Positions 46,114 through 57,895 are shown, counted from the first letter of the stretch. The stretch: 64,000 nt of DNA from Marinobacter antarcticus (GCF_900142385.1 NZ_FRAQ01000005.1:87653-151652); one strand, 5' to 3'. Notes: generated by a model from the sequence alone, not told the origin. Program-made: numbers and translations.

Positions 46114-48948
46114 ATGGATCATATCCAGATCAAAGGGGCACGGACCCACAACCTGAAGAACATCGACCTGGATATCCCGAGGGACAAGCTGATCGTCATA
46201 ACCGGCCTGTCCGGCTCAGGCAAATCATCTCTGGCATTTGATACGCTTTATGCCGAGGGTCAGAGGCGCTATGTGGAATCCTTATCCACCTATGCGCGCC
46301 AGTTCCTCTCGATGATGGAAAAGCCCGATGTCGATCACATCGAAGGCCTTTCCCCTGCCATCTCTATCGAGCAGAAATCCACATCACACAACCCTCGTTC
46401 GACGGTTGGCACCATCACCGAAATCTATGATTACCTGCGGTTATTGTTTGCCCGCGCTGGCGAGCCGCGGTGCCCGGATCACGATCAACCGCTGGAAGCG
46501 CAAACCGTCAGCCAGATGGTTGACCAGGTGCTTGCCATGCCGGAAGACAGCAAGTTGATGATCCTTGCGCCGGTTATCCGGGACCGTAAAGGCGAACATC
46601 TTCAAGTCGTTGAGACCATGCGCAGCCAGGGATTTATACGTCTGCGAGTGGATGGCTCGGTGTATGACATTGATGATGTGCCAGCACTCGACAAGAAACG
46701 CAAACACCAGATTGACGTCGTCGTTGACCGCTTCAAGGTGAAGCCTGGCCTGGAACAACGGCTCGCCGAAAGTTTCGAGACCGCCCTGGGACTTGCCGAC
46801 GGCATTGCCCTTGTGGCCCCGATGGACAGCGATAAAGACGGCGAACACGAAGAACATACCTTTTCTGCCAAATATGCCTGTACACAGTGCGGCTACGCAC
46901 TGAGCGAGCTTGAACCAAAACTGTTTTCCTTTAACAACCCGGCAGGGGCCTGCCCTACCTGTGACGGCTTGGGCGTTAAGCAGTTCTTTGATGCAGACAA
47001 AATCGTCCAGCACCCCGAAGCAACACTAGCCGCTGGTGCCATCAAGGGCTGGGATCGCAGGGCGGTGTACTATTTCCAGATGCTGGGTAGCGTTGCCGAG
47101 CACTATGGCATCGACCTGGAAACGCCCTGGGCGGAGTTCCCGGAGAACTTCCAAACGACACTCCTGTTCGGGTCAGGCAGCGAAGCAATACCATTTCGCT
47201 ACGTAAATTCTCGTGGTCACATCATGGAAAAGTCCCATTCCTTCGAAGGGATCATTCCAAATCTCGAACGTCGCTATAGGGAAACTGATTCGCCGAGTAT
47301 GCGCGAAGAACTGTCGCGTAACCTCAGTACCCAGCCCTGCAAGGAATGCAAAGGCTCGCGCCTGCGTCGCAGCGCCCGCCACGTTTTCATTGACAACCGC
47401 AACCTGCCGGACCTGACTCACCTGCCCATCGGTGAAGCTTACTCCTACTTCGACACGCTTACGCTGCCCGGCCGCAGAGGCGAGATTGCAGAAAAGATCA
47501 CAAAGGAAGTTCGGCAGCGACTCCAGTTTCTGGTCAACGTCGGCCTGGAATACCTGACACTTGAACGCAGTGCCGACACGCTCTCTGGCGGCGAAGCGCA
47601 GAGAATACGGCTGGCCAGCCAGATCGGTGCGGGCCTGATGGGCGTCATGTACATCCTTGATGAGCCCTCCATCGGTCTTCATCAACGGGACAATGACCGA
47701 TTGCTGAGCACCCTCACCCATCTGCGCGATCTTGGCAATACCGTCATCGTAGTCGAACATGATGAAGAGGCCATCCTTGCAGCCGATCATGTTATTGATA
47801 TCGGACCGGGTGCCGGTGTTCATGGCGGCCAGATCATCGCTCAAGGTACACCCGCGCAAATCCAGGAAAACCCCGATTCATTGACGGGACAGTACCTCAG
47901 CGGAGCCAAACAGATTGCCATCCCCGAAACCAGAAACAAGGGTTCAGGAGAAACTCTGACGCTGACCGGGGCAACTGGTAATAACTTGCAGCACGTCACT
48001 CTCACGCTGCCCTTGGGCATCATGACCTGCGTCACCGGAGTTTCAGGCTCTGGAAAGTCGACCCTGATAAACAGCACTCTCTACCCGGTGGCCGCGGCAA
48101 AACTCAACAAAGCCACCAGCCTCAATGCATCACCCTACGAAGGGCTTAAGGGTCTTGACCAGCTGGACAAGGTCATCGACATAGATCAGAGCCCCATCGG
48201 GCGCACACCCCGCTCGAACCCGGCCACCTACACCGGCCTGTTCACGCCAATACGAGAGCTGTTTGCCGGCACACAGGAGGCACGAGCAAGGGGCTATAAG
48301 CCCGGTCGTTTCTCCTTCAACGTGAAAGGTGGGCGATGTGAAGCATGCCAGGGCGACGGCATGATCAAGGTGGAAATGCACTTCCTGCCGGATGTATACG
48401 TCCCCTGCGATGTGTGTAAAGCCAAACGCTACAACCGGGAAACCCTGGAGGTACGCTACAAAGGCAAGAACATCAATGAAGTTTTGAGCATGACCGTTGA
48501 GGAAGGCCGAGAGTTTTTTGACGCCGTGCCGTTTCTCGCCAGAAAACTGCAGACACTGGTGGATGTCGGGCTTTCCTACATTCGCCTTGGGCAAAGCGCC
48601 GTAACTCTGTCCGGCGGTGAAGCCCAGCGCGTGAAGCTTGCCAAAGAGCTATCCAAGCGGGATACCGGGAAAACCTTGTATATTCTCGATGAGCCCACCA
48701 CAGGGCTACACTTCTACGATATTCAGCAGCTGCTTAGCGTACTGCAACGCCTCCGGGATCACGGCAACACCATCGTTGTCATCGAGCACAACCTTGATGT
48801 CATCAAGACCGCTGACTGGGTTATCGATCTGGGACCGGAAGGTGGCTCAGGGGGCGGTCAGATCATTGCAGAAGGCACGCCAGAACAAGTCGCTGCAAAT
48901 CCAGCCTCGCACACAGGCCGCTACCTGAAAGCAATGTTGCCGGGCTGA
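46114..48948 (+). CDS. uvrA: Excinuclease ABC subunit A
   Basis: UvrA is the damage-sensing ATPase of nucleotide excision repair. The 944-residue protein begins [22 protein letters not shown] and has Walker [10 protein letters not shown] near residue 31, two zinc-finger modules (CTQCGYAL to CPTCDG and CEACQGDG to CDVCKAKR), the second Walker [10 protein letters not shown] near residue 645, and two LSGGEAQR signatures. The ATG at 46114 follows GAGG by 4 bp and matches the family start; the frame stays open 42 codons upstream without likeness. It is divergent from yajR. Confidence 0.96.
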   Translation: MDHIQIKGARTHNLKNIDLDIPRDKLIVITGLSGSGKSSLAFDTLYAEGQRRYVESLSTYARQFLSMMEKPDVDHIEGLSPAISIEQKSTSHNPRSTVGTITEIYDYLRLLFARAGEPRCPDHDQPLEAQTVSQMVDQVLAMPEDSKLMILAPVIRDRKGEHLQVVETMRSQGFIRLRVDGSVYDIDDVPALDKKRKHQIDVVVDRFKVKPGLEQRLAESFETALGLADGIALVAPMDSDKDGEHEEHTFSAKYACTQCGYALSELEPKLFSFNNPAGACPTCDGLGVKQFFDADKIVQHPEATLAAGAIKGWDRRAVYYFQMLGSVAEHYGIDLETPWAEFPENFQTTLLFGSGSEAIPFRYVNSRGHIMEKSHSFEGIIPNLERRYRETDSPSMREELSRNLSTQPCKECKGSRLRRSARHVFIDNRNLPDLTHLPIGEAYSYFDTLTLPGRRGEIAEKITKEVRQRLQFLVNVGLEYLTLERSADTLSGGEAQRIRLASQIGAGLMGVMYILDEPSIGLHQRDNDRLLSTLTHLRDLGNTVIVVEHDEEAILAADHVIDIGPGAGVHGGQIIAQGTPAQIQENPDSLTGQYLSGAKQIAIPETRNKGSGETLTLTGATGNNLQHVTLTLPLGIMTCVTGVSGSGKSTLINSTLYPVAAAKLNKATSLNASPYEGLKGLDQLDKVIDIDQSPIGRTPRSNPATYTGLFTPIRELFAGTQEARARGYKPGRFSFNVKGGRCEACQGDGMIKVEMHFLPDVYVPCDVCKAKRYNRETLEVRYKGKNINEVLSMTVEEGREFFDAVPFLARKLQTLVDVGLSYIRLGQSAVTLSGGEAQRVKLAKELSKRDTGKTLYILDEPTTGLHFYDIQQLLSVLQRLRDHGNTIVVIEHNLDVIKTADWVIDLGPEGGSGGGQIIAEGTPEQVAANPASHTGRYLKAMLPG

Positions 48949-48954
48949 CCGGCA

Positions 48955-48990
48955 CAAAAAAACCGGAGGCGTTTCCGGCTCCGGTTTTTT
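48955..48990. terminator. Bidirectional terminator between uvrA and rplQ
   Basis: CCGGAG pairs with CTCCGG around a GC-rich loop, with runs of A on the left and T on the right. It ends uvrA (+) and the long ribosomal transcript (-). Confidence 0.87.
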
Positions 48991-49007
48991 CTGACTAAAC
49001 GACAATG

Positions 49008-49406
49008 TTACTTGTCGTCTTCGTCAACTTCTTCTGCTTCGATATCCAACGGACGGCCTACCAGCTCAACAAATGCCATCGGGGCATTGTCACCAGCACG
49101 GAAGCCACACTTCAGAATACGAAGGTAACCACCCGGACGCTCGTTGTAACGGGGACCCAGCTCATTAAACAGCTTGGCAACCGCTGCATCGTCGCGCAGG
49201 CGGGCAAACGCCAGACGACGATTCGCAACCGAATCTTTCTTGGCGAGCGTGATCAAAGGCTCCGCTACCCGACGAAGCTCTTTGGCTTTCGGCAACGTTG
49301 TTTTAATCAGCTCATGACCAACCAGTGACGCAGTCATGTTACGAAACATGGCCTTGCGATGCGCACTGGTCCTGCTGAACTTACGACCACTCTTACGATG
49401 ACGCAT
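49008..49406 (-). CDS. rplQ: 50S ribosomal protein L17
   Basis: The 132-residue protein begins [20 protein letters not shown], the L17 signature that contacts 23S rRNA, and ends in an acidic tail ([10 protein letters not shown]) a little longer than in E. coli (127). It is the last gene of the alpha operon, 33 bp after rpoA, and runs into the terminator shared with uvrA. Confidence 0.97.
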   Translation of the reverse strand: MRHRKSGRKFSRTSAHRKAMFRNMTASLVGHELIKTTLPKAKELRRVAEPLITLAKKDSVANRRLAFARLRDDAAVAKLFNELGPRYNERPGGYLRILKCGFRAGDNAPMAFVELVGRPLDIEAEEVDEDDK

Positions 49407-49439
49407 TGCTCTGATTCCTTACCTTAAACTAATCGGCAA

Positions 49440-50444
49440 TCAACCGCCCAAAACCCGGTCGTCGCCACGAAGGCTAGCCGGCGGCCAGTTATCAAGACGC
49501 ATACCCAGAGACAAACCTCGGGACGCCAAAACGTCCTTGATCTCGGTGAGCGACTTCTTACCAAGGTTAGGCGTCTTCAACAGCTCAACTTCTGTGCGCT
49601 GGATAAGATCGCCGATGTAGTAAATATTTTCAGCCTTCAAGCAATTAGCTGAACGCACTGTCAGTTCCAGATCATCAACCGGACGCAGAAGAATCGGATC
49701 AATTTCTTCCTCTTCTTCAACACGCTCTGGTTCTTTCTCATGATCAAAATCGACAAATACAGCCAGCTGCTGCTGGAGAATCGTGGCCGCCCGGCGAATT
49801 GCTTCTTCCGGGTCGATGGTGCCATTAGTCTCCAGATCAATAACCAGCTTATCCAGATCGGTGCGCTGCTCTACCCGTGCACTTTCCACGGAATAGGCTA
49901 CACGACGAACCGGGCTGAAGGTTGCATCCAGTTGCAGACGTCCGATGGCGCGGGTTTCATCTTCATCGAGACCACGCTGATCCGCAGGCTCATAGCCTCG
50001 GCCACGGGCCACACGAAGACGCATGTTCACTTCACCGTTTTCACTCAGGTGACAGATCACATGATCCGGGTTGGAGATCTCAACATCATGATCCAACTTG
50101 ATATCACCGGCTGTAACGACGCCCGGGCCTTTCTTGCTGAGCGTAAGCTCAGTATCGTCCCGACCGTTCATCTTTACCGCAACGCCCTTGAGATTCAACA
50201 GAATCTCAATCACGTCCTCCTGGACACCCTCAATTGCGCTGTACTCGTGCAAGACACCATCAATCTGCGCTTCAGTCACGGCGCAGCCTGGCATCGAAGA
50301 CAAGAGAATTCGACGCAACGCACTCCCCAAAGTGTGGCCAAAGCCTCTTTCCAGAGGCTCAAGCGTTACCTTTGCGCGAGTAGCGCCCGATTCTTTCACG
50401 TCAATGGTACGAGGTGTCAATAACTCATGTACTGAACGCTGCAT
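49440..50444 (-). CDS. rpoA: RNA polymerase alpha subunit
   Basis: The 334-residue protein has the N-terminal dimerisation domain ([23 protein letters not shown] near residue 31) and the C-terminal domain that binds UP elements and activators ([28 protein letters not shown] near residue 255). Length is close to the E. coli 329. It lies 35 bp after rpsD within the alpha operon. Confidence 0.98.
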   Translation of the reverse strand: MQRSVHELLTPRTIDVKESGATRAKVTLEPLERGFGHTLGSALRRILLSSMPGCAVTEAQIDGVLHEYSAIEGVQEDVIEILLNLKGVAVKMNGRDDTELTLSKKGPGVVTAGDIKLDHDVEISNPDHVICHLSENGEVNMRLRVARGRGYEPADQRGLDEDETRAIGRLQLDATFSPVRRVAYSVESARVEQRTDLDKLVIDLETNGTIDPEEAIRRAATILQQQLAVFVDFDHEKEPERVEEEEEIDPILLRPVDDLELTVRSANCLKAENIYYIGDLIQRTEVELLKTPNLGKKSLTEIKDVLASRGLSLGMRLDNWPPASLRGDDRVLGG

Positions 50445-50479
50445 AGACGCCCCTATCTACTGTCGTTGCTAACTGGGCT

Positions 50480-51100
50480 TTACTTGGAGTAAAGCTCGAC
50501 GATGAGGTTCTCGTTGATGTCGGCTGGCAGCTCAGTGCGCTCAGGCACTGACGTGTAAACGCCGGACATCTTAGTGGCGTCGACCTCTACCCAGCTCACC
50601 GGTGCACGGCTTGCAGACAGATCCAGAGCGCCTTTGACACGCAACTGATTTCTGGCTTTTTCGCGAATGCTCACAACATCACCTGCCTTGACTTTGTAGG
50701 AAGGAATATTCACTACCTTGTCATTGACCAGGATCGCCTTGTGAGAGACGAGCTGACGGGACTCTGCACGGGTAGAACCGAACCCCATGCGATATACAAC
50801 GTTATCGAGGCGCGTCTCCAGGAGCTGCAGCAGGTTTTCACCAGTTGCACCCTTCAGACGGGCGGCCTCTTTGTAGTAGTTGCGAAATTGCTTTTCAAGA
50901 ACGCCATAGATACGGCGAACTTTCTGTTTTTCACGAAGCTGTACGCCATATTCGGACAGACGACTGCGACGCGCGCCGTGCATACCCGGCGGAGTCTCAA
51001 GGTTGCACTTGGAATCCAGCGCGCGAACACCGCTCTTAAGAAAAAGATCTGTCCCTTCACGACGAGACAGTTTGCACTTCGGGCCTATATAACGAGCCAT
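50480..51100 (-). CDS. rpsD: 30S ribosomal protein S4
   Basis: The 206-residue protein begins [21 protein letters not shown] and carries the S4 RNA-binding domain ([31 protein letters not shown] near residue 95). S4 nucleates 30S assembly and in E. coli represses the alpha operon. Two cysteines only, without the full zinc motif, mark the C-minus form. It has the same length as E. coli S4. Confidence 0.98.
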   Translation of the reverse strand: MARYIGPKCKLSRREGTDLFLKSGVRALDSKCNLETPPGMHGARRSRLSEYGVQLREKQKVRRIYGVLEKQFRNYYKEAARLKGATGENLLQLLETRLDNVVYRMGFGSTRAESRQLVSHKAILVNDKVVNIPSYKVKAGDVVSIREKARNQLRVKGALDLSASRAPVSWVEVDATKMSGVYTSVPERTELPADINENLIVELYSK

Positions 51101-51118
51101 AATTCACTGTCTCCTGTG

Positions 51119-51508
51119 TTAGACGCGGCGCTTTTTGGGCGGACGACAGCCGTTATGGGGAATCGGCGTCACATCTGTGATGTTAGTGATCTTGTAGCCG
51201 CACGAATTCAGCGCGCGAACTGCAGACTCACGTCCGGGTCCGGGTCCCTTAACCTCTACGTCCAGGTTTTTAAGGCCGTATTCAGCAGCCGCGTTACCGG
51301 CTCTTTCAGCTGCTACCTGCGCAGCAAAAGGTGTACTTTTACGTGACCCACGAAAACCGGAACCACCAGAGGTAGCCCAGGACAGGACGTTGCCCTGACG
51401 GTCTGAAATGGTCACGATAGTGTTGTTGAAGGACGCGTGTATGTGCGCGACGCCATCAACAACTGTCTTTTTCACCTTTTTACGGGTACGTGTACCTGGC
51501 TTTGCCAT
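51119..51508 (-). CDS. rpsK: 30S ribosomal protein S11
   Basis: The 129-residue protein of the 30S platform has [22 protein letters not shown] near residue 19 and the conserved ending [16 protein letters not shown]. Length is the same as E. coli. It lies between rpsM and rpsD in the usual alpha operon order. Confidence 0.98.
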   Translation of the reverse strand: MAKPGTRTRKKVKKTVVDGVAHIHASFNNTIVTISDRQGNVLSWATSGGSGFRGSRKSTPFAAQVAAERAGNAAAEYGLKNLDVEVKGPGPGRESAVRALNSCGYKITNITDVTPIPHNGCRPPKKRRV

Positions 51509-51521
51509 GTTTGCCTACCTG

Positions 51522-51878
51522 TTACTTACGAATAGGTTTGCGTGGACCTTTACGGGTGCGTGCGTTGGTCTTGGTGCGCTGACCACGGACTGGAAGCCCG
51601 TGACGATGGCGCAGACCACGGTGACATCCGAGATCCTTCAAACGCTTGATGTTCATCTGTACTTCACGACGCAGATCGCCTTCAACGATTGCTTTACCCA
51701 CTTCAGTTCGAAGTGTCTCAAGCTGCTCATCGGACAGGTCTTTGACCTTGACGTCCGGCTTTACGCCGGTTGCATCGCAAAGCTTCTGAGCTGTTGTCTT
51801 GCCAACACCGAAAATATAGGTCAGCGAGATAACAGCATGTTTGTGATCGGGTATATTGACACCGGCTATACGTGCCAT
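51522..51878 (-). CDS. rpsM: 30S ribosomal protein S13
   Basis: The 118-residue head protein begins [22 protein letters not shown] and ends GPRKPIRK, equal in length to E. coli S13. The ATG at 51878 is the family start; the frame runs open to 51971 but codes for nothing like S13 there. It is the first gene of the alpha operon, after a 143-bp gap from rpmJ that holds an inverted repeat and a possible promoter. Confidence 0.97.
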   Translation of the reverse strand: MARIAGVNIPDHKHAVISLTYIFGVGKTTAQKLCDATGVKPDVKVKDLSDEQLETLRTEVGKAIVEGDLRREVQMNIKRLKDLGCHRGLRHRHGLPVRGQRTKTNARTRKGPRKPIRK

Positions 51879-51941
51879 CCAAATTACTCCGCGTTCAAAG
51901 CTTTGCTGTGTGAATTTTACGCCACAAAAAAGGGGCGCGAA

Positions 51942-51978
51942 ATAATAACGCTTGACCCGCGATCGAGTCAAGCGTTAT
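51942..51978 (-). promoter_or_regulatory. Inverted repeat and possible promoter before rpsM (alpha operon leader)
   Basis: Between rpmJ and rpsM a perfect 12-bp stem, ATAACGCTTGAC (51945-51956) with its complement (51967-51978), encloses a 10-nt loop. On the minus strand the same stretch reads TTGACT, 18 bp, TATTAT, a fair sigma-70 promoter whose -35 lies in the stem. It could be a promoter with an operator, or part of an S4-type leader structure. No T-run directly follows, so it is a poor terminator. Confidence 0.5.
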
Positions 51979-52021
51979 CACTAACACCTCTTTCTACACG
52001 CCAGGATTATTCCCGAAGGAA

Positions 52022-52135
52022 TCAACCCTGACGCTGCTTGTGACGAGGTTCCGGGCAAATGACTCGTACCGAGCCATTGCGACGAATTACTTTGCAGTTA
52101 CGGCAAATTTTCTTTACCGAAGCGCGTACTTTCAT
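52022..52135 (-). CDS. rpmJ: 50S ribosomal protein L36
   Basis: The 37-residue protein [16 protein letters not shown]... ends RHKQRQG. It keeps the zinc ligands Cys11, Cys14, Cys27 and His32, so it is the zinc-binding (C-plus) type. It lies 30 bp after secY, the usual last gene of the spc operon. A weak ribosome site GAGTCGAC precedes it. Confidence 0.95.
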   Translation of the reverse strand: MKVRASVKKICRNCKVIRRNGSVRVICPEPRHKQRQG

Positions 52136-52165
52136 TGTCGACTCCAGTTTTCAAGGGGAACGGGA

Positions 52166-53488
52166 TTAACCGTTCCGACTATAGCCCTTGAGATTGGACT
52201 TCTTCATCAGCGATTCGTACTGATGCGACATCAGGTGCGACTGAACCTGGGCCATGAAATCCATCACGACGACTACAACAATCAGCAGTGAGGTGCCACC
52301 CAGATAGAAAGGCACATTCCCGGCCACCATCAGAAACTGAGGGAACAGGGAGACTGCTGCAATGTACATTGCACCGAACAGCGTCAGACGGGTCAGCACG
52401 CCATCAATATACTTGGCGGTCTGATCGCCCGGACGTATGCCCGGAATAAACGCTCCAGAGCGTTTGAGGTTATCCGCAACTTCTTTCGGGTTATACATCA
52501 GCGCTGTGTAGAAGAAGCAGAAGAATACGACTGCTGCCGCAAACAGAATAATGTACAACGGCTGGCTTGGCGCCAATGCCTGAGAGATGTCGCTGAGCCA
52601 CTCCATTCCTTCACCCTGACCAAACCACTGCCCCAGCGAAGCCGGGAAAAGCAGAATAGAGGAAGCAAAGATGGGCGGGATGACCCCGGCCATATTCACC
52701 TTCAAAGGCAAGTGACTGGACTGCTGGGCAAACACCTGACGTCCTTGCTGGCGTTTGGCGTAGTTGATGGTCAGACGACGCTGACCACGCTCCATGAAAA
52801 CCACGAAACCAACCACGGCGATCGCAAGCACAGCGATACCCAGGACAAGCAACAAACTCATTTCGCCGTTTCGAGCCTGCTCCAGAGTCTGACCAATTGC
52901 GCCCGGAAGCCCGGCTACAATGCCTGCGAAAATCAACAGAGAGATGCCGTTTCCGACACCCCGCTCAGTAATCTGCTCACCCAGCCACATCATGAAGACA
53001 GCACCACTAACGAAAGACACAACCGCCACGAAGTGGAAGCTGTAGCTGTCGTTGAAGGTGACGCCCTGCGATGCCAACCCGACAGAAATCCCAAAACCCT
53101 GAACCAGGGCCAGAACAACCGTACCGTACCGCGTGTACTGGCTGATCTTTCGACGTCCAGCCTCGCCCTCTTTCTTCAGCTGCTCAAGCTGCGGACTTAC
53201 CGCAGTCATAAGTTGCATGATAATCGAGGCCGAGATATACGGCATGATACCGAGAGCGAAGATACTCATACGCTCGAGCGCACCACCTGAAAACATGTTG
53301 AACATACTCAGGATGGTTCCCTGATTCTGCTCAAACAGTGCTGCCAGCCGGTCGGGGTTTATACCTGGCACCGGAATGTGGGCACCAACCCGGTACACCA
53401 ACAATGCCACGAAGACAAACCAGAGCCGCGATCGCAGCTCTGCCAGTCCTTTTCCCGCGCCCGCAGGCAATGATGCGTTCTTGGCCAT
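52166..53488 (-). CDS. secY: Preprotein translocase subunit SecY
   Basis: SecY is the channel of the Sec translocon in the inner membrane. The 440-residue protein has ten hydrophobic helices, the [12 protein letters not shown] start, the [14 protein letters not shown] stretch near residue 85, and the cytosolic loops [19 protein letters not shown] near residue 240 and [15 protein letters not shown] near residue 350 that contact SecA and ribosomes. It lies 17 bp after rplO in the spc operon. Confidence 0.97.
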   Translation of the reverse strand: MAKNASLPAGAGKGLAELRSRLWFVFVALLVYRVGAHIPVPGINPDRLAALFEQNQGTILSMFNMFSGGALERMSIFALGIMPYISASIIMQLMTAVSPQLEQLKKEGEAGRRKISQYTRYGTVVLALVQGFGISVGLASQGVTFNDSYSFHFVAVVSFVSGAVFMMWLGEQITERGVGNGISLLIFAGIVAGLPGAIGQTLEQARNGEMSLLLVLGIAVLAIAVVGFVVFMERGQRRLTINYAKRQQGRQVFAQQSSHLPLKVNMAGVIPPIFASSILLFPASLGQWFGQGEGMEWLSDISQALAPSQPLYIILFAAAVVFFCFFYTALMYNPKEVADNLKRSGAFIPGIRPGDQTAKYIDGVLTRLTLFGAMYIAAVSLFPQFLMVAGNVPFYLGGTSLLIVVVVVMDFMAQVQSHLMSHQYESLMKKSNLKGYSRNG

Positions 53489-53505
53489 TTAGTCCTCGAC
53501 TCGCC

Positions 53506-53940
53506 TTAGTCTTCGACTTTACCACCCGCGGCAGAAATTGCCTCGCGCGCGCCTTTAGTTACCCGAAGTCCCTTCACGGTTACTGCGCGGTCGAGTTCGC
53601 CGGACAGAATAACCTTGGCTTCGCGAATTTCGTCACGGATGATGTCGGCCTTCTTAAGGGCCGCAAGATCCACAATATCGCCTTCAACTTTCGCCAGTTC
53701 GTTCAGGCGAATTTCAGCAACATAGCGCTGCTGACGCGACGTAAAGCCAAACTTCGGCAGACGACGGGCCAAAGGCTGCTGGCCACCCTCGAAACCAGGA
53801 GCAACGCTGCCCCCGGAACGGGCTTTAAGGCCTTTGTGACCACGTCCACCGGTTTTACCGAAACCGCTTCCGATACCACGACCGACGCGCCTTGCGGCGG
53901 GACGTGAACCGGGTTCCGGACTAAGTTCGTTCAGACGCAT
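53506..53940 (-). CDS. rplO: 50S ribosomal protein L15
   Basis: The 144-residue protein begins [22 protein letters not shown] and has the glycine-rich RNA-binding stretch [20 protein letters not shown] of L15. The length equals E. coli L15. The ATG at 53940 abuts the rpmD stop; a frame start five codons earlier lies inside rpmD. Confidence 0.97.
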   Translation of the reverse strand: MRLNELSPEPGSRPAARRVGRGIGSGFGKTGGRGHKGLKARSGGSVAPGFEGGQQPLARRLPKFGFTSRQQRYVAEIRLNELAKVEGDIVDLAALKKADIIRDEIREAKVILSGELDRAVTVKGLRVTKGAREAISAAGGKVED

Positions 53941-53941
53941 C

Positions 53942-54130
53942 TTAGCTCTCCTCAACCCGAACCAGGTAATCTACCCGGTTGATCATGCCGCGAATGGAAG
54001 GTGTATCTTCCACCTCAACGGTGTGACCGATTTTACGAAGACCCAGGCCCTTTACACACAATTTGTGCTTGGGCTGACAGCCAATTGGGCTGCGGGTCAG
54101 AGTTACTTTGATCGTTTTTGCGTTAGCCAT
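53942..54130 (-). CDS. rpmD: 50S ribosomal protein L30
   Basis: The 62-residue protein begins [22 protein letters not shown] and has [26 protein letters not shown], the L30 signature. The ATG at 54130 is the family start; the upstream part of the frame lies in rpsE. It is tightly packed between rpsE and rplO. Confidence 0.97.
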   Translation of the reverse strand: MANAKTIKVTLTRSPIGCQPKHKLCVKGLGLRKIGHTVEVEDTPSIRGMINRVDYLVRVEES

Positions 54131-54134
54131 GACT

Positions 54135-54635
54135 TCAACCCAGAATCTCTTCGACGGATTTACCGCGCTTGGCTGCAATATCTTCAGGCGCCTGAGTGGC
54201 CTGGAGACCCTTAATGGTGGAACGTACCACGTTCACCGGGTTGGTAGACCCGTAACACTTGGACAGTACGTTCTGAACACCCGCAACCTCTAGCACTGCA
54301 CGCATCGCACCACCGGCGATGATACCTGTACCTTCTGAAGCCGGCTGCATGTACACCTTGGAGCCACCATGCTGGGCCCGCACTGCGTACTGCAGAGTAG
54401 TACCGTCAAGCGGCACTTCTACCATGTTCTTGCGTGCAGCTTCCATTGACTTCTGGATAGCGACAGGCACTTCACGTGCTTTACCGCGACCAAAGCCAAC
54501 ACGCCCTTTTCCGTCACCAACAACACTCAGTGCGGTGAACGCAAAAACGCGACCACCCTTGACTACTTTGGCGACGCGATTCACCTGAACCAGCTTTTCC
54601 TGGAGCTCAGGCGCCTTCTGATCATTAACGCTCAT
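54135..54635 (-). CDS. rpsE: 30S ribosomal protein S5
   Basis: The 166-residue protein has the S5 N-terminal dsRNA-like domain ([28 protein letters not shown] near residue 16) and the C-terminal [20 protein letters not shown]. Length is as in E. coli. The ATG at 54635 follows AGGTGGAG at 3 bp; a GTG three codons earlier is part of that ribosome site. Confidence 0.97.
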   Translation of the reverse strand: MSVNDQKAPELQEKLVQVNRVAKVVKGGRVFAFTALSVVGDGKGRVGFGRGKAREVPVAIQKSMEAARKNMVEVPLDGTTLQYAVRAQHGGSKVYMQPASEGTGIIAGGAMRAVLEVAGVQNVLSKCYGSTNPVNVVRSTIKGLQATQAPEDIAAKRGKSVEEILG

Positions 54636-54647
54636 CTTCTCCACCTC

Positions 54648-54995
54648 TTAGAATTGCAAGCCAGCTTCACGGGCTGCGTCGGCCAAAGCCTGCACGCGAC
54701 CGTGGTAACGGTAACCGGAGCGGTCAAAAGCGACCCGCTCAACACCTGCCGCCTTGGCACGCTCAGCGATTAGCTGACCAACCTTTTTGGCGGCGTCCAC
54801 GTTACCGGTTGCACCCTGGCGCAATTCCTTATCCAACGTGGAGGCAGTGGCAATCACATTGCTGCCATCTGCTGACGTAACCTGGGCGTACATATGACGC
54901 GGGGTGCGGTGAACGCACAAACGTGTCGTACCCAGTTCACGGATCTTCATGCGCACTTTGCGTGCGCGACGCAATCTTTCGTTATTCGCGCTCAT
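54648..54995 (-). CDS. rplR: 50S ribosomal protein L18
   Basis: The 115-residue 5S rRNA-binding protein begins [22 protein letters not shown] and has [15 protein letters not shown] and [26 protein letters not shown] at the end, typical of L18. It is 9 bp after rplF. Confidence 0.97.
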   Translation of the reverse strand: MSANNERLRRARKVRMKIRELGTTRLCVHRTPRHMYAQVTSADGSNVIATASTLDKELRQGATGNVDAAKKVGQLIAERAKAAGVERVAFDRSGYRYHGRVQALADAAREAGLQF

Positions 54996-55004
54996 AGTCC
55001 CGCC

Positions 55005-55538
55005 TTATTTCTTCTTGGCTTCTTTGCGTCTAACCTGCTCACCCGCATATCGTACACCTTTGCCTTTATAAGGCTCGGGCGGACGGAACGCGCGGATTTC
55101 GGCAGCGACGTGGCCAACCTGTTGCTTGTCGATACCGCGAATAACTACTTCCGTATTGGACGGAGTTTCGACGGTAATCCCCTCGGGCAGCTCATACTCT
55201 ACCGGGTGCGAAAACCCCAGCGTCAGATTAAGCTTCTTACCTTGCGTCTGGGCCCGATAACCTACACCGATAAGCTGGAGCTTACGCTCGAAGCCTGCGG
55301 ATACTCCGGTCACCATGTTATTGACCAGCGCGCGGGTTGTACCAGCAAGAGCGCGGGACTGTTGGGCACCATCGCGGGCAGCAAAACGCAGAACATTTTC
55401 TTCCTGCTTTACCTCAACCGCCTGGTGAATTGAAAACTCAAGCGCTCCCTTGGAGCCCTTTACACTAATTTCCTGTCCGTTTAGCTTAACCTCAACACCG
55501 GAAGGCAGCACGACAGGATTATTGGCAACCCTGGACAT
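55005..55538 (-). CDS. rplF: 50S ribosomal protein L6
   Basis: The 177-residue protein begins [17 protein letters not shown] and ends with [24 protein letters not shown], the L6 C-terminal signature near the factor-binding site. Length equals E. coli L6. It is 9 bp after rpsH. Confidence 0.97.
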   Translation of the reverse strand: MSRVANNPVVLPSGVEVKLNGQEISVKGSKGALEFSIHQAVEVKQEENVLRFAARDGAQQSRALAGTTRALVNNMVTGVSAGFERKLQLIGVGYRAQTQGKKLNLTLGFSHPVEYELPEGITVETPSNTEVVIRGIDKQQVGHVAAEIRAFRPPEPYKGKGVRYAGEQVRRKEAKKK

Positions 55539-55547
55539 GTGATTCTC

Positions 55548-55940
55548 CTAGAATACGGTGCAGATGACTTCGCCACCCACGCCGGCAGCACGTGCGGCAC
55601 GATCTGTCATTACGCCCTTGGACGTAGAGACAATCGCGACTCCCAGACCACCGGATACTTTCGGTAGCTCCCCAGTGCCTTTGTACTGGCGCAGGCTCGG
55701 ACGGCTAACCCGCTTGATCGACTCAATAACCGGCTTGCCGCCGAAATACTTCAGAGTGATCGTGAGCTCGGGCTTTATGTCGGCTGTAACGGAAAAATCC
55801 GCGACGTAACCTTCGTCCTTAAGGACTTGGGCCACCGAGATCTTCATTTTTGAAGACGGCATCTTAACGTCTGTTTTCGATGCCATCTGGGCGTTGCGAA
55901 TACGGGTTACCATATCCGCAAGCGTGTCTTGCATACTCAT
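55548..55940 (-). CDS. rpsH: 30S ribosomal protein S8
   Basis: The 130-residue protein begins [18 protein letters not shown] and ends [22 protein letters not shown], with the S8 signature. In E. coli S8 represses the spc operon. The ATG at 55940 gives the family length; the frame runs on to 55997 without likeness. An 88-bp gap separates it from rpsN; I see no gene in it. Confidence 0.97.
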   Translation of the reverse strand: MSMQDTLADMVTRIRNAQMASKTDVKMPSSKMKISVAQVLKDEGYVADFSVTADIKPELTITLKYFGGKPVIESIKRVSRPSLRQYKGTGELPKVSGGLGVAIVSTSKGVMTDRAARAAGVGGEVICTVF

Positions 55941-56028
55941 TGGTATGAGGCTCCTGATCTTTTTAGTTGTGCAGCGGCTTGCCGCACCGCTTACCAACAG
56001 GCACCTGACCGAAGTCAGGACACCTATC

Positions 56029-56334
56029 TTACCAGCTTGCCTTGGTCAGGCCCGGAACGTCGCCACGCATGCCGTACTCACGGAGTTTAATCCGTGAAAG
56101 TTCGAACTTGCGCAGAACGCCATGGGGACGACCAGTCACCTGGCAACGATTACGAAGACGCGAAGGAGACGCATCGCGAGGAAGCTGCTGGAGCTTCATC
56201 TGTGCATCCCAGCGGTCATCATCGCTGGTATTTGGGTTTTTGATAATCGCCTTGAGCTCAGCACGCTTCACCGCATATTTCGCAACGGTCTGTTCGCGCT
56301 TGAGCTCACGGTTTTTCATGGAAACCTTAGCCAT
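56029..56334 (-). CDS. rpsN: 30S ribosomal protein S14
   Basis: The 101-residue protein begins [21 protein letters not shown] and has [19 protein letters not shown] near residue 60. It lacks the CXXC pairs and is the long zinc-independent (C-minus) form found in gammaproteobacteria. It lies 13 bp after rplE. Confidence 0.97.
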   Translation of the reverse strand: MAKVSMKNRELKREQTVAKYAVKRAELKAIIKNPNTSDDDRWDAQMKLQQLPRDASPSRLRNRCQVTGRPHGVLRKFELSRIKLREYGMRGDVPGLTKASW

Positions 56335-56347
56335 TACTCTCGTTCCT

Positions 56348-56887
56348 TTATTTCTTGAACGGAAAACCGAAAGCTTTTAATAGCTCACGACCTTCATCGT
56401 CGGTATCGGCATTGGTGGTAATAGTGATATCCAGGCCGCGGATCTTGTCGACTTTGTCGTACTCAATCTCTGGAAAGATAATCTGCTCACGCACACCCAT
56501 GCTGTAGTTACCGCGCCCATCAAAGGACTTGGGGTTCAGACCGCGAAAGTCACGAATGCGAGGAACCGCAATGTGAACCAGACGATCAAAGAAATCCCAC
56601 ATGCGCTCTCCGCGCAGGGTAACCTTACAACCAATCGGCCAACCTTCGCGGATTTTAAAGCCCGCAACAGATCTACGCGCTTTGGTGACAACAACCTTTT
56701 GTCCTGCCAGGCGTTCGAGATCTGCCACAGCATTTTCAATCAGCTTCTTGTCACCAACCGCTTCACCGACACCCATATTAAGGGTAATCTTTTCGATACG
56801 CGGCACCTGCATAATGTTCTTGTAGCCGAACTCTTTCTGCAGGGCGGGTACCACTTCCTTGCTGTACTGCTCTTTCATGTTAAGCAT
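56348..56887 (-). CDS. rplE: 50S ribosomal protein L5
   Basis: The 179-residue 5S rRNA-binding protein has [23 protein letters not shown] near residue 27, [15 protein letters not shown] and [20 protein letters not shown]. The ATG at 56887 gives exactly the E. coli length, with GGTGG 5 bp before it; an ATG three codons later (56878) is also possible. Confidence 0.95.
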   Translation of the reverse strand: MLNMKEQYSKEVVPALQKEFGYKNIMQVPRIEKITLNMGVGEAVGDKKLIENAVADLERLAGQKVVVTKARRSVAGFKIREGWPIGCKVTLRGERMWDFFDRLVHIAVPRIRDFRGLNPKSFDGRGNYSMGVREQIIFPEIEYDKVDKIRGLDITITTNADTDDEGRELLKAFGFPFKK

Positions 56888-56902
56888 CGTAACCACCACC
56901 GC

Positions 56903-57223
56903 TTACTGGTTATCGACAGCTTCTTTCGTAGCTTTGAAGATCCGCGTTTTCGCCCCGTCTTCCTTGGTCTGGAAGCCAACACGATCGGCTTTGCCGGTCT
57001 GCGGATTAAAAATAGCTACGTTGGAAGCCTGGATAGGTGCTTCTTTCTCGACGATGCCACCTGGGGAGCCCGCCATGGGGTTAGGCTTGGTGTGCTTCTT
57101 CATCATATTGATGCCAGAAACAATCACTTTACCATCGTCCTGAACTTTCAGGACCTTACCACGTTTACCTTTGTCTTTCCCCGTAGTGACGATTACTTCG
57201 TCATCTCGTTTGATCTTTTTCAT
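56903..57223 (-). CDS. rplX: 50S ribosomal protein L24
   Basis: The 106-residue assembly-initiator protein begins [22 protein letters not shown], the KOW motif of L24, and has [15 protein letters not shown] near residue 38. It is 17 bp after rplN. Confidence 0.97.
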   Translation of the reverse strand: MKKIKRDDEVIVTTGKDKGKRGKVLKVQDDGKVIVSGINMMKKHTKPNPMAGSPGGIVEKEAPIQASNVAIFNPQTGKADRVGFQTKEDGAKTRIFKATKEAVDNQ

Positions 57224-57240
57224 AACCGGCCTCTGGTCCT

Positions 57241-57609
57241 TTAAAGTACTTCGGGTGCCAGTGAGATAATTTTCATGAACTTCTCATTTCGCAGTTCACG
57301 GGTAACCGGTCCGAAGATACGGGTACCAATAGGTGCGTCCTGATTATTCAAAAGTACCGCCGCGTTGCCGTCGAAACGGATCAGCGACCCATCAGGACGA
57401 CGAACACCCTTGCGAGTGCGCACTACAACAGCCTTAAGGACCTGGCCCTTTTTCACTTTTCCGCGGGGGATGGCTTCCTTGACGGTCACCTTAATGACGT
57501 CCCCTACGCTGGCATAACGCCGGTGTGAACCGCCCAGGACCTTAATGCACATCACCTGACGCGCACCGCTGTTATCCGCGACTTCAAGCATTGTCTGAGT
57601 CTGAATCAT
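57241..57609 (-). CDS. rplN: 50S ribosomal protein L14
   Basis: The 122-residue protein begins [24 protein letters not shown] and ends [15 protein letters not shown], with the L14 signature and length. It is the first gene of the spc operon by E. coli convention, here 18 bp after rpsQ with no evident promoter or terminator between them. Confidence 0.97.
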   Translation of the reverse strand: MIQTQTMLEVADNSGARQVMCIKVLGGSHRRYASVGDVIKVTVKEAIPRGKVKKGQVLKAVVVRTRKGVRRPDGSLIRFDGNAAVLLNNQDAPIGTRIFGPVTRELRNEKFMKIISLAPEVL

Positions 57610-57627
57610 GGTTGTTCTCCGGGCGCT

Positions 57628-57894
57628 TTACACCTTGGACGCATGTTCGACGACTTCAACCAGGGCCCAACTCTTCGTCTTGGAGACCGGGCGGGTTTCC
57701 TGGATGGTCACTTTGTCACCGATATTGCACTGGTTGCTCTCATCGTGAGCGTGGATCTTGGTTGAACGCTTCATGTACTTTCCGTACAGAGGATGTTTTA
57801 CCTGACGTTCGACCAGCACCACGATGGATTTCTCCATCTTGTTACTCACGACCTTGCCGCTAAGAGTTCTGGCAGTTTGGGTAGCTTCGGTCAT
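57628..57894 (-). CDS. rpsQ: 30S ribosomal protein S17
   Basis: The 88-residue OB-fold protein begins [20 protein letters not shown] and has [19 protein letters not shown] and the [18 protein letters not shown] signature. It is 1 bp after rpmC in the S10 operon. Confidence 0.97.
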   Translation of the reverse strand: MTEATQTARTLSGKVVSNKMEKSIVVLVERQVKHPLYGKYMKRSTKIHAHDESNQCNIGDKVTIQETRPVSKTKSWALVEVVEHASKV

Positions 57895-57895
57895 G

